64,000 nt of DNA from Arachnopeziza araneosa. Its lineage: Eukaryota > Ascomycota > Leotiomycetes > Helotiales > Arachnopezizaceae. Shown here one piece after another: positions 34,299 to 47,100 of this stretch (the first letter of the stretch is position 1; the number at the start of each line of letters is the position of its first letter). The position numbers and the translations under genes were made by a program. Under the pieces are notes generated by a model. The model saw only the letters and a program-made list of their open reading frames with translations. It searched no databases and was not told the DNA's origin. Where the stretch lies: assembly GCA_003988855.1 (NCBI GenBank), contig QYAI01000003.1, forward strand, positions 248,001 to 312,000. Reading direction: 5' to 3'.

Positions 34299-37200
34299 GC
34301 GTGCTCGAGGTTTCATCCTAGTTGGTATAGTTACTTTGCATATTCTTGTTGGTTATTACTACTGTGGGCGTTCATTCATGTTCTTAGAGTATTGTGAATG
34401 GTGTGATAAAGAATCAAATATTTGTCTTCATGTTGACGCGTTCTTGGTGTGATAAGTACAAGATAGTGATGAAAAGGGGAGGGTAGGTTAAGGCTGATGT
34501 GCTTGATACTACTCTGTCTAGAAGTGAATTCATCTTAAAGGAGCTTTCTCCCGCCCCATCGAGGGTATAAGTGTGTGTTCTAAGACGCAAGATGCAGATG
34601 CATGTTCTAGACAAAGCCCGACTTGCATGACCGCTGGGTCGCCGCGGCTATGGTCTTGGGCCGACTGGATCGTGCTCTGTGATGTGATTCAGAGAGAGCT
34701 GAGCAGTGACGTTTCCGTGGAGAGCGGGATGCGCAGGTGAAGAAGGGTGAATGGACATGGGACCCGTCAACTCTGGATGGGGAAAGGTGAGAGAATCTGT
34801 GGGGATGTGGATGTGGATGTGTGGCTCCTGTAAAGGACCTGTGCAGGCAGGTCCCTGTACCTGTGCGTGATGATGGTGGTGGTGTGGTGGAGGTGGTGGC
34901 TCACTGCACGCGCTTATTCGGGACTCTTGTGTGGAGGTGTGCGTTGTGCAAAAGGTGTGGGATGTGCTTTGGTGATGGGAGGGAGGCTCGGAGCGAAGTC
35001 CGGAGTGGAATGGAGGAGCGGGAAGGGCTTAATCCTTTTTGCTTATTTTCTTCTCTTCCTGGAGGTTTGGATGCTTGGGCTGGGATTGGGAATTGGACTG
35101 GGATTGGTGGAAGCGTGGATTAGAATGTGCTTCGAGAGATGGTAGGACAATTAGGGCTGTAGCCGCGAGAAGCTGCTGCTGCAGTGCGTTGGACCGTGGT
35201 TTGGAACTGGATGTGATTCTGGATGCTTCCGAGACTAGGGTTTTGTGATGGATAAGGCTGGGGACAGGTAGGTGAGGTGTGGAAAGGAGAACTCCTGTCT
35301 AGGACGACGATATTTGAGTAAGAAATGTTAAGACGCAGATTGGATGGTTTGGGCATATGCACAGAGAAGAAAGAGGAAAGATGGATTCCGTGTTAGCTAA
35401 TAATAGAGGTTGGCAGATTCATCCCGTTGAATGGATATCAATTCTGCATATGAAGATTCCGATTGGAAGAGACTTGTTGAAGGCTGTGAGATGAGCTATG
35501 TTTGTTCTCCATTTAACTTGCAAAGAAGCATTCTATTCGAGGAATCTGAAGTGTAGAAAAGAGGAATGGTTTGTCAGGACATAGCTTACTATCTCGGTAT
35601 ATGGAAGATAATTCTGCATCGCTCGTCGGCATGTCAATGTTAAGAGTTAAATCACTTACCTCAATTAAGTAGATTTGAGAGTAAGGCTTACGGCTGTCTT
35701 AGGCCCTCGAATCTCATCTCATCTCATCTCAAACAAAATGTCTCTGGCCAAGGAACCGTTGAAAGTCCGCCAGAAGCGCGGCGCTTTGAACACGAGAAAG
35801 CCATCGTGATCAATGATATTTGAACTCCTATTCGACACTGTATTTGAGCTGTGGTTTAAAAGACACCCGAACGTCCGGAAATCCATGCAATACCGCGTCT
35901 TCCACTCGGTATAAATCTAACAAGTCGGTAATATCGGCTTTAGTTGGAGGAGTCGTAGAAGCCAATCTTCAGATCTAGTGCTTTGGGACCGAAAGTTTGC
36001 GCGGCAAATCGAGAAGAAGCTCAAACAGAAATTTCCCCAGAACTCAGGATCTGGTTATTTGATATGTTCTAGATGGCACACCTCTTGTGCAGCACTCTGC
36101 ATGAGCAAGCGCGAAACAGTTGGATAGATGGCCCGATTTGTGACCTGATGAAATCTCTTGACCATGTAGCACGAAGCGCCGTTCGAATTTGCATAAAGCG
36201 CTTGTTGAAGGAGGGCCGTTGTGCTGCACGGCGGGCCACGGACGAAACAGTTGGTTAAATGATTTTGGATTCACGCTAGATAGATCTCATGTCAGAATTC
36301 CGCAGCAGGATTTCCGGGCGGTAGTTGAGGAGCAGATGCTGTTGGTTTCTTTGAAGAGGGCGCTGGCCATGTGGTGAAGCTGGGATACGAGAAGTGGTCT
36401 CTGGGCCATGGATCTACACTCCCGTCTTGACATATCCAACTCGAAGCTACAGTAAGAGCTAGTTAATTTTAGTGGAATTTCCTGGTGACTCGGTTGAATG
36501 AGATGAAGTGGTGGTTGAATGGATAGCGATGCAGCAGAGAAGAGGACAGCGACGTCCAGGCCCGGGGGCTCAAAATATCTCCGTCGCCGCGACACCAGCC
36601 TAGGCCAGTGAGAAGCGTCGCAGAACCGCCGCGGCTGACATAATGCCCTCGAAATAGCACGGGACGGCGTTTTCCCTTTGCCTGTTCATTCTGGTAAAAG
36701 CCTCATGTGATGGCACGATGCACAAGCGATCACTATCACGTCTTGATCAAGCGACAGCCGTGCCGGGTAGATCTATTGAATTTGTATGTATGATGGTGAC
36801 AACGAGCTGGCGGTGAATGCGCGATCACAGAACATTATTGAAGCCATCGGAGGCGGGAAAGGGATGGGAGACCAGCTGCTCGCTTTTTCGCTTTTCGCCT
36901 TTCCATCACAAATGTGTCCCGCTGCCAGCGGCTTGTCGTCCACCTGCGTAAAATGGCATTCAATGCGCATTTGGAGGTGGCCGTGGTTATCTAATCTTCT
37001 CTGACAGTCCGGGTTTGAGAGAGTCGGATATCAAACCGAAGCGTGTCTGAAGCTCGTCTCAAGCCCCCTGCGCAGCTCTTCAGATGGCAGCTCCCAGCCG
37101 GCACCTCATTTGCAGCGTGCAATGCGATAGAAAGGGATGAGACGGCGGCGGATGAAGACTTGCAAGTGCTGCTGTTGAGGTTGTGTGCCTCCCCAGTGAC

Positions 37201-38507
37201 GATGGTGATGGTGATGGCGATGGTGATGGTGATGGTGATGGTGATGGTGATAGTGATGAATGATGGGTGTGGCTCAACCTCCCCCGCCACCAGTCGAGCG
37301 TGCGGATGCCCTGAAGCGGCTTAGGCTGGCGAGAGCTGTGTTCTGCAGGTCTGCTGGGTGATGTGTCGTGGAGCCGAGCCGATTTCTTCCCATCCCTGGC
37401 CTGCCACTCACTCCATCATCCACCACATCTACGCGCCCAGCAACCCTCGTCGCCGCCAATCACACCCGGCCGTGGCACAAGAGGCTGTCCTTACCGCTCA
37501 TCCAGACCCTGCGCTGGCCTCGACGCCCTCTCAAACCTCGCATCGTGCAGGGCATCTGATTGGCGTGCCCCTCGTTCCGCGCCGGCTCGATTGGATCTGT
37601 TGTGGAATTGCCCTGGTTTGCTCACTTGCCTGTTTCTTCTCCCCAATTCCCTCTGGAGGGCCTCTCGCGGTGCATGCAGACAATGGAAACCTCTGAGACA
37701 AGCATTAGTGGCGGAGGGTGGTCACAAACGGGTCGGGACCCTCGTTCATGTCAGAGGGCCTGTCGTCTTTAAACTTGGGATCCCTCATCTTCTGCCAGAT
37801 CCGTAAAGTCTGCAACAACCTCCTCAGCTGTCCAAACTCTTCAAACCTCACCGACGTCTCAACTCGAAGATCTCACACTCAGCCACGCTCCACTTCCGCA
37901 GACATCCCATTCCAGATCAGACCGGACAACACGAGACCGTCCTAACCTTCAACCACACCCGTCCCACCAATGTCCCATTGCACGCCCTAATCCGCGGCAA
38001 AGCAAATCCCATCCTCCTCCATAAACTCTTCACCCTGTCGCTCGGATGTACGCTGTCAGAGAAGATCAGATAATCAGTCTACGGTCTGTTCCAGAAACAT
38101 ACCGTCCCAAACCGGATCCAAGTAGGAGGAACAGATCTGATACATCGATCGTCCAGGCCGAGCAACCGTTTCCGCTACTGCCCAGTGACATCGCTCCTGG
38201 TGCAAGGAGATATAGACTATCTCCCTGCCACTCGCCGAGTCGGTCGTCTTCTCTTGCTTCTTTACCAGCAACGCTGTGCGATACTCGTCGTCGACGTCGA
38301 TAGCATTCCTTTCTCCCTCCTCGACTTACCCACACTCTTTGTTCCTTTCTTGTCCGCAGGCTCGGATATTTGGCCCTCGTACCAGCTCCGTTCTTTGTCC
38401 AGTATACTATTTAATCGGGGTTCTTGGGTTCAACCAGCTAAGAGTTTGGAAAGACTTGGAGAAGAAAAGCAAGGGATATATCTGGAAGTTCGAAGCAACT
38501 AAGCAAA
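34299..38507. other. Gene-poor region, 4.2 kb
   Basis: Many short frames on both strands, none with a domain or convincing splice partner. Notable content: a T/G-rich stretch (34790-35150), a 23-codon ATG frame at 35738 (MSLAKEPLKVRQKRGALNTR...), a GGTGAT repeat near 37200, and GC-richer sequence from 37300 to 38500 that probably includes the promoter and leader of the gene at 38508. Confidence 0.5.
37198..37262. repeat. (GGTGAT)n/(GATGGT)n microsatellite
   Basis: About ten units of ATGGTG/GATGGT with a few substitutions. It creates a spurious poly-Met-Val frame on the plus strand. Confidence 0.9.
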
Positions 38508-39042
38508 ATGGGAAAACTCATCAAGAACCATTGGGCTCGGCTCATCCTCCTCACGGCAGCAGCTTGTAGGTCTCGCCTACCCATCTACTCTCATCTCTGT
38601 ACTAACAGCTTTTCAGACCAAATTGCAGCCGCACTTGAAGGTTTCTTCTGGCCCAAGATCTTCTGGGACTTCCTCACCAAGAACCTCGATGCAGCCGTTA
38701 AACCGTTCCCCATCTTACAAATCATCAACCTCGTCTTTGGTTTCATCTTTCTCGCATGGGAATGGCCTCTGGGGTTCATTGCTGGCACAGCAATGCACAG
38801 GAGTATCGAGGCAAGATTGGTAGCACTCCCATTGACGGCTCTGGCATGTGCCTTGCAATATCAAGCCACAAATCCGGCAATCTATTACACCATTGGATTG
38901 GGAGTGTACTTCTGGGCTTATAGCGAAGGAGAGGTTGGTTCATCTTTTCAAGTACAGGAAAGCAAATGCTAACAGGAATCATCAGGTCGTGGTCGCTAAA
39001 CCATGGGCACTTCCTCAACGCGGCCGTTCAGAAAAGGTCTAA
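38508..39042 (+). CDS. Small conserved fungal membrane protein
   Basis: Exons 38508-38565, 38617-38933 and 38986-39042 give 143 aa. It starts MGKLIKNHWARLILLTAA and continues YQIAAALEGFFWPKIFWDFLTK. Three or four hydrophobic segments follow: ILQIINLVFGFIFLAW, GFIAGTAMH, VALPLTALACAL and YYTIGLGVYFWAYSEGE. It ends with VVVAKPWALPQRGR. I recognise this as a widespread filamentous-fungal protein of unknown function; no enzymatic motif is visible. The second donor is GTTGGT and the branch point CTAAC lies just before the last acceptor, so the short third exon (57 nt) is well supported. It is probably an integral membrane protein; the compartment is unknown. Confidence 0.85.
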
Positions 39043-40393
39043 CTCCACTCACCTCAGTGTACCAATGCTGCATTTCGTTCTACACCGTTCTTATACTCTC
39101 GACAAAAATTTAGACCACGTCTCTCTCTTGAGACATGCGCATGCATTCATATACACGTACATATTTGATCAAAGACGGCGGCGGAGGTGGTGGCGGTGGT
39201 GGCGGTTGGGTAGCATTTTAGCCCCGGAGTCTTGTCAATCTCGCAGTTGTAATATATCATGAGGGAAGATGATTTCATGGACATGATGGGTTCGGAAGAG
39301 ACTCCTCTCGATAGTCTCGGTAAGGATGGGTGGAAGTGGTATGTGATTCTGGTTGGCTCTAAGTACCTTGTTAAATCCTGCTGGCTAGCTGAGATCAATC
39401 ACAAGGCTTACAAATCTACCTTTCTCTCGGCCGTGATACTGTGACTGCTGGTTCCTGCCTTGGTGTGTGATGAGTATCCAATTGAAGAATGGTTGAAGTG
39501 AGCTTAGAGGGTGAGATTCACCCTTGCTAGTCGCGGGTATGCGGTTGTAAATCTCATGTAGAACATGGATAGATCATCTCACTAAGTAATTATCCATACA
39601 CACATCACGCTGGTGATGCGAGCTGCGAGCGTGCGGCACAGCTCCCTCTCCTCCCTCACCTCTCTAGCAGGGAAGCAAGCATTGATGCCGACGCGCAGTA
39701 ATAGCCACGGTATCTAATATCTGAGGTCACGACACCTTTCTGGTGGCGCTTTGATATGGTATGGTGTGCTGTGCTGTGCTGTGCTCTGCTGTGGTGTGGT
39801 GTGGTGTGATGAGCGTCCGAGCCATGCGCAGGCGTGCGAGCTGGGGATCGCATAGATAGATAGATACATGGTAGGAGTCGTAGGATGGGGAGGGGTGAGA
39901 GATGGGTAGTTCCAATTGGGCTCGACCTGGGGCGGGTTGAGGTTTGTTGAGTGTGGAAATGAGGTGAGTTGAGGTGAGGAGGTGAGGTGAGGTGATGTGG
40001 TGAAGCTTCATCTTCGTCTGGTCTGATGTTGAAGTCAACGTAGTAATGTGATATTCGCTACTTTTGACGTTTCACAAGACCAAAGATGAGATCAACTCAC
40101 ACGTTTACTTTCAGAACACAAAGTCACGAGAGCAATTCAACCAAGTCAAGAATTCAGGGTTCACTGTTTTACTTTTTATTTTGCTCGCGACGATGGATTC
40201 GAAAACTAGCTAGTATCGATGTCGCAAACTATCAAAGGTCGTGATTCATAACTTTCCTTTCCTGCCAACCAGAGTGTTGTTGCAAATGCAATGCATATCC
40301 CCCTTCCCTATTCTTTCCCATTTTCTCAAACCAACGCATTCACGCTTGTTTGCCAATAAAAAAAATATATTACATGATCGGTGAAGTATCGAT
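39043..40393. other. Convergent intergenic, 1.35 kb, with G/T-rich repeats
   Basis: No coding signal. It contains short G/T microsatellites (39757-39808 and 39958-40000) that give spurious His/Ser/Thr frames on the minus strand. Confidence 0.55.
39757..40000. repeat. Degenerate G/T- and GGTGA-type simple repeats
   Basis: GTGCT and GTGGT pentamers run from about 39757 to 39808, and GAGGTGA-type units from about 39958 to 40000, separated by unique sequence. Confidence 0.8.
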
Positions 40394-40929
40394 CTAGTGG
40401 GCAGCGCGACCGCCAATGCTGTCGTTGGTGCTGCCTTGTCTCTCGCCAGACTGTAGTAAATGGGTTAGTATGGTTTGACTGGAGAAACAACTTGGCAGCA
40501 GAAGCACGAATGGGAAGGGAAATATAAAGAAACGAACCTTGGACTCTTGGACAGTGCCTTCTTCGAGAATCTTCTTGATGGCATCCTCTTCCTTGGAACT
40601 ACCAAACTCGTTCTCCAGAGTGCTTTTAGAGGCTGTGTCAAATTGACCTTGATTTCCGTGCCTTTTGTAGAGACTTTGTTAGTGTTTGATTCAAGAAGCT
40701 TGCCGTTTTAACGATGGCCTGACGTAGCTGTGGTTGGTAGGCGGAAGGGGTGGTGACCAACTCACTTGTGGGTCACAAAGACCTTGAAGCTGCTGACAAC
40801 CTCTACTAGAGGAATAGACTTGTCTGTCTTCCACTTCTGGGCGATCTCAATATCATCAACAAAGATGACGAAGTCATCTTCCTTGCCCTTGTAGTGGACC
40901 TTGGTCTGTTGTACTTCTCCACGAGCCAT
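40394..40929 (-). CDS. rtc3: RTC3-type protein with SBDS N-terminal fold
   Basis: Exons on the minus strand: 40929-40766, 40661-40538 and 40450-40394, giving 114 aa, the size of yeast Rtc3 (YHR087W). The protein starts MARGEVQQTKVHYKGKEDDFVIFVDD, then KWKTDKSIPLVEVVSSFKVFVTH and HGNQGQFDTASKSTLENEFG, with GTVQ near the end. This is the single N-terminal domain of the SBDS family (FYSH fold) without the ribosome-binding C-terminal domains of Sdo1. Yeast Rtc3 is stress-induced and linked to RNA metabolism and telomere capping; its molecular function is not settled. The acceptor at 40662 and the 57-nt last exon keep the frame exactly. Confidence 0.9.
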
Positions 40930-41454
40930 GACTGTTTGTTTGTTGTAGAGGGATGGTCGAGGGGTGGTGATATGTAGATTTTGCTTTGGAGATGTTATTG
41001 TTCTTTGTGTTTGTGTTTTGGGGATGAAAGAAGAAGAGGGCTGAGGGGTGGTTTTGTAGCTCGAGGGAGTTGGTCGTATGAGTTGCCCCGCGGTTCCTGA
41101 CTTGACGTCATTTCTCGCCAGGGGTCCGGCTCACGCGACATTCCCGCAACCTGTCTTGTCATTTCACCAGCAGCATCAGCGGTGGAGTCGATCTTGCCCT
41201 TTCATCTTGGAACATTATTGCCTGAATAGTATGTTCTTACGAGATGGGCTGGGAACATCCCGTCGTGCCTGAATCACAAGTTTTTTGGGCATGAAAGTGA
41301 GGCTGAATGTACGTCATATCTTGCATTCCTCTCTTAGAAGGTCAGATATTCTTGAAATATCGAGGACCTCTTTATGCTCTAATTATGAATTTATGAATTT
41401 ACTTGTGCAAACTTCTAGACCCCTTCTTACATCTCGTCGTCCACCCCGTAGTCT
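40930..41454. other. Intergenic, RTC3 upstream and 3' flank of next gene
   Basis: 524 bases. No ORF beyond 64 codons. RTC3 promoter on the left side, read on the minus strand. Confidence 0.5.
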
Positions 41455-42224
41455 TTAATCCACAATATACTCCTGTTGCCAGAATCCTACAATGTCCACG
41501 ATCACGTCAGGGGAATCAGAAAGCCATTGCTTAAGCCCTTCTTGACCCGATTCCGTTGTAGCTGTATTTGAAAGCACCGGAAGGCTGTTGCATATATCAC
41601 TCAGAACATTCCTGGCGTGTTCGGGGACTGGAGGATTGTTGGAGCAATATGGAAGGAGAGCTGTGGCAGCATTGATTCGAGGAACTGTAGATCTCGGCTT
41701 CTTGAGTTGACGTTGGAATGTGAACAAAGTGTTTACGAGAGAAGAGACTTGGAATAACGGAATAGTGGGTATATCGAATTTAGAAATCAAGCTAATCATG
41801 GTCAGATGGAAGACGCTAGACTCCTAAACTACCTTACATACTTGATCTGAAGATCCATGAAGGCATTTATTCCATTCTCATTCGGAGATGCCTCCTGCAA
41901 CAGAAAAATTAGACCGACGTTCTGGCCACCTTGACGATGATAGAGTCGTTCAATGCGGGCCATTATAGCATCAGGAGAGTGTAGATCACAAGTTGACAAC
42001 AAAATGATCCGGAAAAACTCTTGTTGATCCTGGCCATGAGCTTGTGCAATAGGGAGTGCTAAATCATGACTCTCGAGAGTAGTTTCTAGTTCCAGTCAGT
42101 TGTGACGAAGTCGTTCGTTCTCGTACATTCCAGACGAACCTTTGAATCTTGGAGGTTGATGAGCAAGAAGCGTAGCTGGAACCATTGACCACTCTTGTCG
42201 TCTCCTTAGAGACGAGCAAAACAT
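41455..42224 (-). CDS. Unrecognised conserved-looking protein, three exons
   Basis: Exons on the minus strand: 42224-42140, 42085-41842 and 41791-41455, giving 221 aa. The two introns are 54 and 50 nt with good splice sites. The product starts MFCSSLRRRQEWSMVPATLL. It includes an apparent alpha/beta core: EFFRIILLSTCDLHSPDAIM, GGQNVGLIFLLQEASPNENG, FMDLQINLISKFDIPTIPLF and a C-terminal helix VIVDIVGFWQQEYIVD. This looks like a small globular domain with alternating strands and helices. I cannot name the family. The exon structure and the strand-like segments crossing splice sites make a real gene likely. Confidence 0.65.
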
Positions 42225-43032
42225 CTTGACAAAGTCTCTCGTGTGTTTTGGCGTTTGGTGTTCTAGAGATCAGGAAAATTTGGAGGGAAGGCTGCCTGAA
42301 AGTATGAAAGTCCGAAAATAAGGAGGTATCTATTTGGGCAGGATCTCTCTCACCCTGCTACAACCAAAATATTCAGTCAAACACAATTTACTCCACTGCC
42401 TGCACTTAGTAGACCAGAGCCTATACAATGCACAAAAGTTTAGAGCAGTGTGGTATCAGGCTTAATGTTACTGTCACAAAAGTCAAAATTCCTAATTGCT
42501 TAACTTTACCAAAAAATTTACTGGTTTAAAAGGAACAAGACGAAAATTTGATCTTGTACGGCATATTGTATAACAATATTGAAAGAAAAATAGGCAGGTA
42601 AGCAGATTGGCTAAAGCGAGATAATGAGGCGCAGTACGACATTATGAGTTGAAAAATGGGTACGGTTATCAGAAACGCAAATCAATAAATTTAATAGTGA
42701 CATTGCTTTAAGACTCTTTGTACCTTATCTAAAATTCACAATTAGATTGTGGAAGTCCTAATATTGGAATTTTTTGGTGTATAGCCATCGCATTTTGATG
42801 TTGGATCTTTTGAAGTATATTATATTTAGAGTAGAATATACATCGTAGAGCAGAGTTCTAGTGCCATTAGGACACGAGTTTAGCACCTTCAGAAGTAGGG
42901 ACTCTTTCTGCTCAGATAGTCCACATAGGAGATATGATAGAGCCGCAATTTTAACCTCATATTGTACAACCGGCCTCCTTTCTTCTATAATGAGCTTTTT
43001 ACTTTCCAAATTCCTCATCAGGGACATCAGGA
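42225..43032. other. AT-rich intergenic, 0.8 kb
   Basis: Strongly AT-rich, especially 42360-42850. A minus-strand frame of 92 codons (42758-43036) overlaps the 3' end of the OPA3 gene by four bases. It has no recognised domain, so I do not call it. Confidence 0.5.
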
Positions 43033-43700
43033 TCATGACTTCTTCTTTAGAGTCTGTTTTCTCATCTCTTCCAGAGCTTGCTCCAATGTTAGAACTCGAT
43101 CTTGGCTCTGCTTTTCCTTTTCCTCAAGCTCGTTCTCCCGCTGATCTAGCTCCTCTAGTCGCTTATTCAGCTCTGCAATTTTCTCTGCATTCGCATCCGG
43201 CTTTCCTTTCGACTTCACATATTCGTACAAGATCAGACCGACAGCCACGAGCAGGATGAAGGAGTCCCCAATGACATCCGCAAACAGATCAACAGCTTTG
43301 CCCTCCGGTAGTGGCCTAAATCGGCGCTTCCAAATGCTCTGTGAAGCTTCCTTCGCCGCCGCCTTTTCTTTCACCGCATTCTTTTCTTTTTGGGCTTCTT
43401 CGTGTTTGGTTTGCTCCTCTGTTTTCACGGTTGGAGCTTCTGCCTTCTCTTTGGCGCGCTTTTCCGCTGCGGAGTCTCGAAGGAGTGTGACTGCCATCCG
43501 CATGTTGATTTGATGCATAGTTTGGCCATATCTAGCTGCGTAGACACGGAATTTAGGATGATCATGGGCTTGGGCTTTTATCCAATTCTATAGATATCAA
43601 TTTCAAGTTCCACAAACCCTAGCCAAAAACTTACCGCACCATACTTTGATATGTGCCTCACAAAGAGAGAGGCAAATTTGAAGAGCGGAAGAGGAACCAT
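43033..43700 (-). CDS. OPA3-like protein
   Basis: Exons on the minus strand: 43700-43635 and 43587-43033, giving 206 aa. OPA3 proteins are small mitochondrial (in some cases peroxisomal) membrane-associated proteins linked to lipid and mitochondrial homeostasis. The start MVPLPLFKFASLFVRHISK is the family hallmark, followed by NWIKAQAHDHPKFRVYAARYGQ and HQINMRMAVTLLRDS. A charged linker rich in Lys/Glu/Ala (about 80-115) precedes FRPLPEGKAVDLFADVIGDSFILLVAVGLILYEY, the conserved membrane segment. The tail (about 155-206) is a predicted coiled coil (NKRLEELDQRENELEEKEKQ). The first intron is 47 nt and in phase 0. It is divergent from the Polo kinase gene, 453 bp away. Confidence 0.92.
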
Positions 43701-44153
43701 GCTGATTGTTGAGGGTGGATTCGATCCGGCTTGGACTACATAGATGCGCCTCGCGTCTTTTACAGACTAAGGAAAATCCAATGTGATCTGCCCTTCACCA
43801 CCTAACAAGCCCATGATCTATTTAATCATGTCAATTGTAGCTGAATTGGTGGAAGACTTGTATTCGTAGGCAGCATCTGCACCTTCGGGCCTCTCCATCC
43901 AAGTGTGGTGGTTGCTGGGCCAATGGAGGCATCCTTGTCCGATATTTACAATACCACCGCCCAAGAAATGTCTTGCAAGTATCAATGAGTCGCCGCAACA
44001 ATTTCGACAACACAACTCCATCGGCCGAATAGTGTACGAATTCACCTCGGAATAAGTCCGCAATTCATCGGGGTCCTAAATATTTTGATCGTCGCGACTT
44101 TGTAAGTTAAAACATAATTGTTCTCCAATTCAAACCCCACACCACCACTTACA
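43701..44153. promoter_or_regulatory. Divergent promoter region, OPA3 / Polo kinase
   Basis: 453 bp between opposite start codons, so promoter elements of both genes are expected here. Minus-strand frames of 60-81 codons have no support. Confidence 0.5.
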
Positions 44154-47100
44154 ATGGCTGCTCGCCGATTCGAGACACCAGTCAACTGGCTTGGCGTGGA
44201 CAAGTGTACAACACCTCGAGTGCTCAAGGAGTTGAAGAGGAGGTGCACTCTTGAAGAGCTTGAAGTTTACGTGACGGAGCTTCGAGAAGTCCAGACATAC
44301 CTTGGGTCACCCGGCCATTGGTATGACGAGATATTCTACGTCAGAATCCTTCGATGGTGCCTCCATCGAGATGAAGAATCATTTGATATCCTAGGACGCA
44401 TCCTTTGTCAGGCCATGGAAGTTCCATGCGATTGTGCTCGAAATTTAAAATATGGCCAACAACATAACTTAACATTCTTTACTAACTATCGTGCCATTCA
44501 GGTTTACTGTTGTCACGACGATTCTGAGGCTACCGAAGTGCGCAATTTGGTGAGGAGGAGTATCTATTTCTATCTAAAACAGTACAACAACAAACTAGAA
44601 GGGCAAACATACCACGAGTATACACAACTTCTCTTCCACAAGGCGCGGCTTTTTATTGCTTGGGAGTGCATCTTCCCGGACGGCGTAGACATGGAGGCTC
44701 TATCCCCGAGGGATACTAACGCTCATATTCGAGCCAAGCAACAAGCAGTAATGAAGTCGAAGGCTGCTCCAGCCAAGCTGGGAAAAGAGAAAGACCACCC
44801 TCCACCTCCGCCATCTGAAGTTCGCGAACCACCAAGCTCTGATAGAAAAGATGGCGCCATCTACAGAACAGGTAGGTTACTGGGAAAAGGCGGCTTTGCC
44901 ATATGTTATGAAGGGATGCTAGCTCAACCAAGAACTAAGCAGATGTACGCTCTAAAGATTGTAAAGAGCCACATGCCACAAAAGAAGATGGAACAGAAGG
45001 TTATCGTACCCGGATATAACAATAGAACTTTGGCTTATCTGACTATAGTTTCAAACAGAGCTTCAGATTCATTCGAAAATGAAGCATACCAATATCGTTC
45101 AATTTCATCGAGCGTTTTCATATGAGAAATGCACGTACATTGTCCTCGAATTATGCCCGAATGGCTCATTAATGGATATGGTCAAGAAGAGACGATACAT
45201 TACAGAGCCCGAAGTACGTTTCTGGACCGTGCAAATGGCTGGAGCAATCAAATATATGCATGCAAAGGGTATCATTCACCGGGATTTGAAAATGGGAAAT
45301 ATATTCTTGGATAAGGATATGAATGTCAAGATTGGAGACTTTGGTCTCGCCGCTCTTCTGATGTCGGGAAAAGACTTGCAAGCTTGTCGACGCACAACCC
45401 TTTGTGGTACTCCTAATTATATTGCCCCTGAAATTTTGTCGAAGGATAAAGGAGGCCATGATCATGCAGTAGATATTTGGAGTTTGGGTATCATCATGTA
45501 AGCGCTTTTAAGCATGCCTTTGATAATCTCACTAACGAGGATAGTTTTGCCATGCTTACAGGAAAACCGCCATTTCAGTCAACAACGGCAGATGAGATAT
45601 ATCGCCGAGCCCGAGAGAGAGATTATGACTGGCCAAAATTGGACACATCGGAAAACTTCATATCTGAAGAAACTAAAGACTTAGTCGCTGAAATGCTTCA
45701 AGCACCCGAGATGAGACCAGGTCCGGACGACATTGTACAGCACGCTTTCTTTACTTGTGGCTACATACCACAGACGGAGGAGATGACACCGTCTCTACGA
45801 GACAGACATCCTGATCCAAATGAGTTCTTATCAGTCGGAGTTCGAGGAAGTAAGTCCGGCGCCATCGCAAGGAATCTCAAGAAGCTCTGCATCAGTTGTG
45901 GTGTTGGTCCTTGGAGCGAAATAAAACGACATACCAGCACTTATCGAGAAGTAGCCGACGAAGAGAAGGCGGGTCTTACGCCAAAGGTCCCTCTCGCTGA
46001 AGATGTTGTTTATCGTCCCTTTCATGAGTGGCTACATGAACAGGCAGATGAAGTCATGGGTGGCGGTGAGAGTGCAATTAAAGCAGCCAAAACACTAAGC
46101 AAATATCTCTCTCTTGGCCCCAAAACTAAGACCAACGAGCAACCCGGAGGAAGCAGACCTCCCATGCAGAGCTTTGCTGCTCAGCAGCGTGCCAGGCCTG
46201 AAGCATCCACGACGAAGCCTTCTAAATTTTCGAAGGAAAGATTACTTTCAAGGGTGGGATCTTTTAGCCTCCCAAGTACGTCTCAAAAAGCCGAGTTCAA
46301 GGCAACAAAGAATACTACCGAGGTGGAGGATCGGCTTGCGGCAGACATGGTCAATCAGCTGACTACGATTGAGGAGCAAAGAAAGATACAAGTCACTGAA
46401 GAGCCTACGATATCTCTCAAATCACCCTCGACGATTTTCAAGTCTAAAGAGGTTCTTGAAGAAATTCCGAATTCAAAGCCAGATATTGTTTTTGATCGAA
46501 TAAGACGACTGCAGGTTGAATTAGATCGTGCTCTTAATAGCAGGACAATTGCTATTGAAACTAAGGCACCACCACCTGCTCCGACCATCGTTGTTAAATG
46601 GGTTGATTACACCAATAAGTTTGGCTTAGGCTATATCTTGAGCAACGGCAGTGTAGGATGTATCTTCAGAGCCATTCCCTCATTTCCTGATGAGCCAGCA
46701 AAAGGACTCAATCATCCAACCTGTGTCGTTGTAAGAAATGGAGAGAACCATCTTAATAATGTGAACAACGAGTCTTATATAGACTATCGTCAATTGCTCC
46801 CCATCTCTGGAGCCAACATTGAGTTCTATGAGAATAAAGGAGACAGTGGGATTTTCCGTGGCACAGTCAATCCCCAGAATTTCAAGTCTCAGAACGGGCC
46901 GAATGGAGAGATTCTTAAGTTGCCGTATGCAAGCAACGAATGGGATGAACGTAAGAGACAACGGATCATTCTCTGGAAGAAGTTCTCCCAATACATGATC
47001 GAAAATGGTAGAGACTCTGACTTTCCTTACGATGATGCCCTGAATCGGAATTATGAGAACCAGTCGCCATTAGTCGCTGCTGGGAATGTGGTAACTTACT

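Noticed and set aside
37358..37945. Overlapping plus-strand frames of 75-147 codons
   Set aside because: GC-rich stretch with all three frames partly open; none has domain signal or splice logic.
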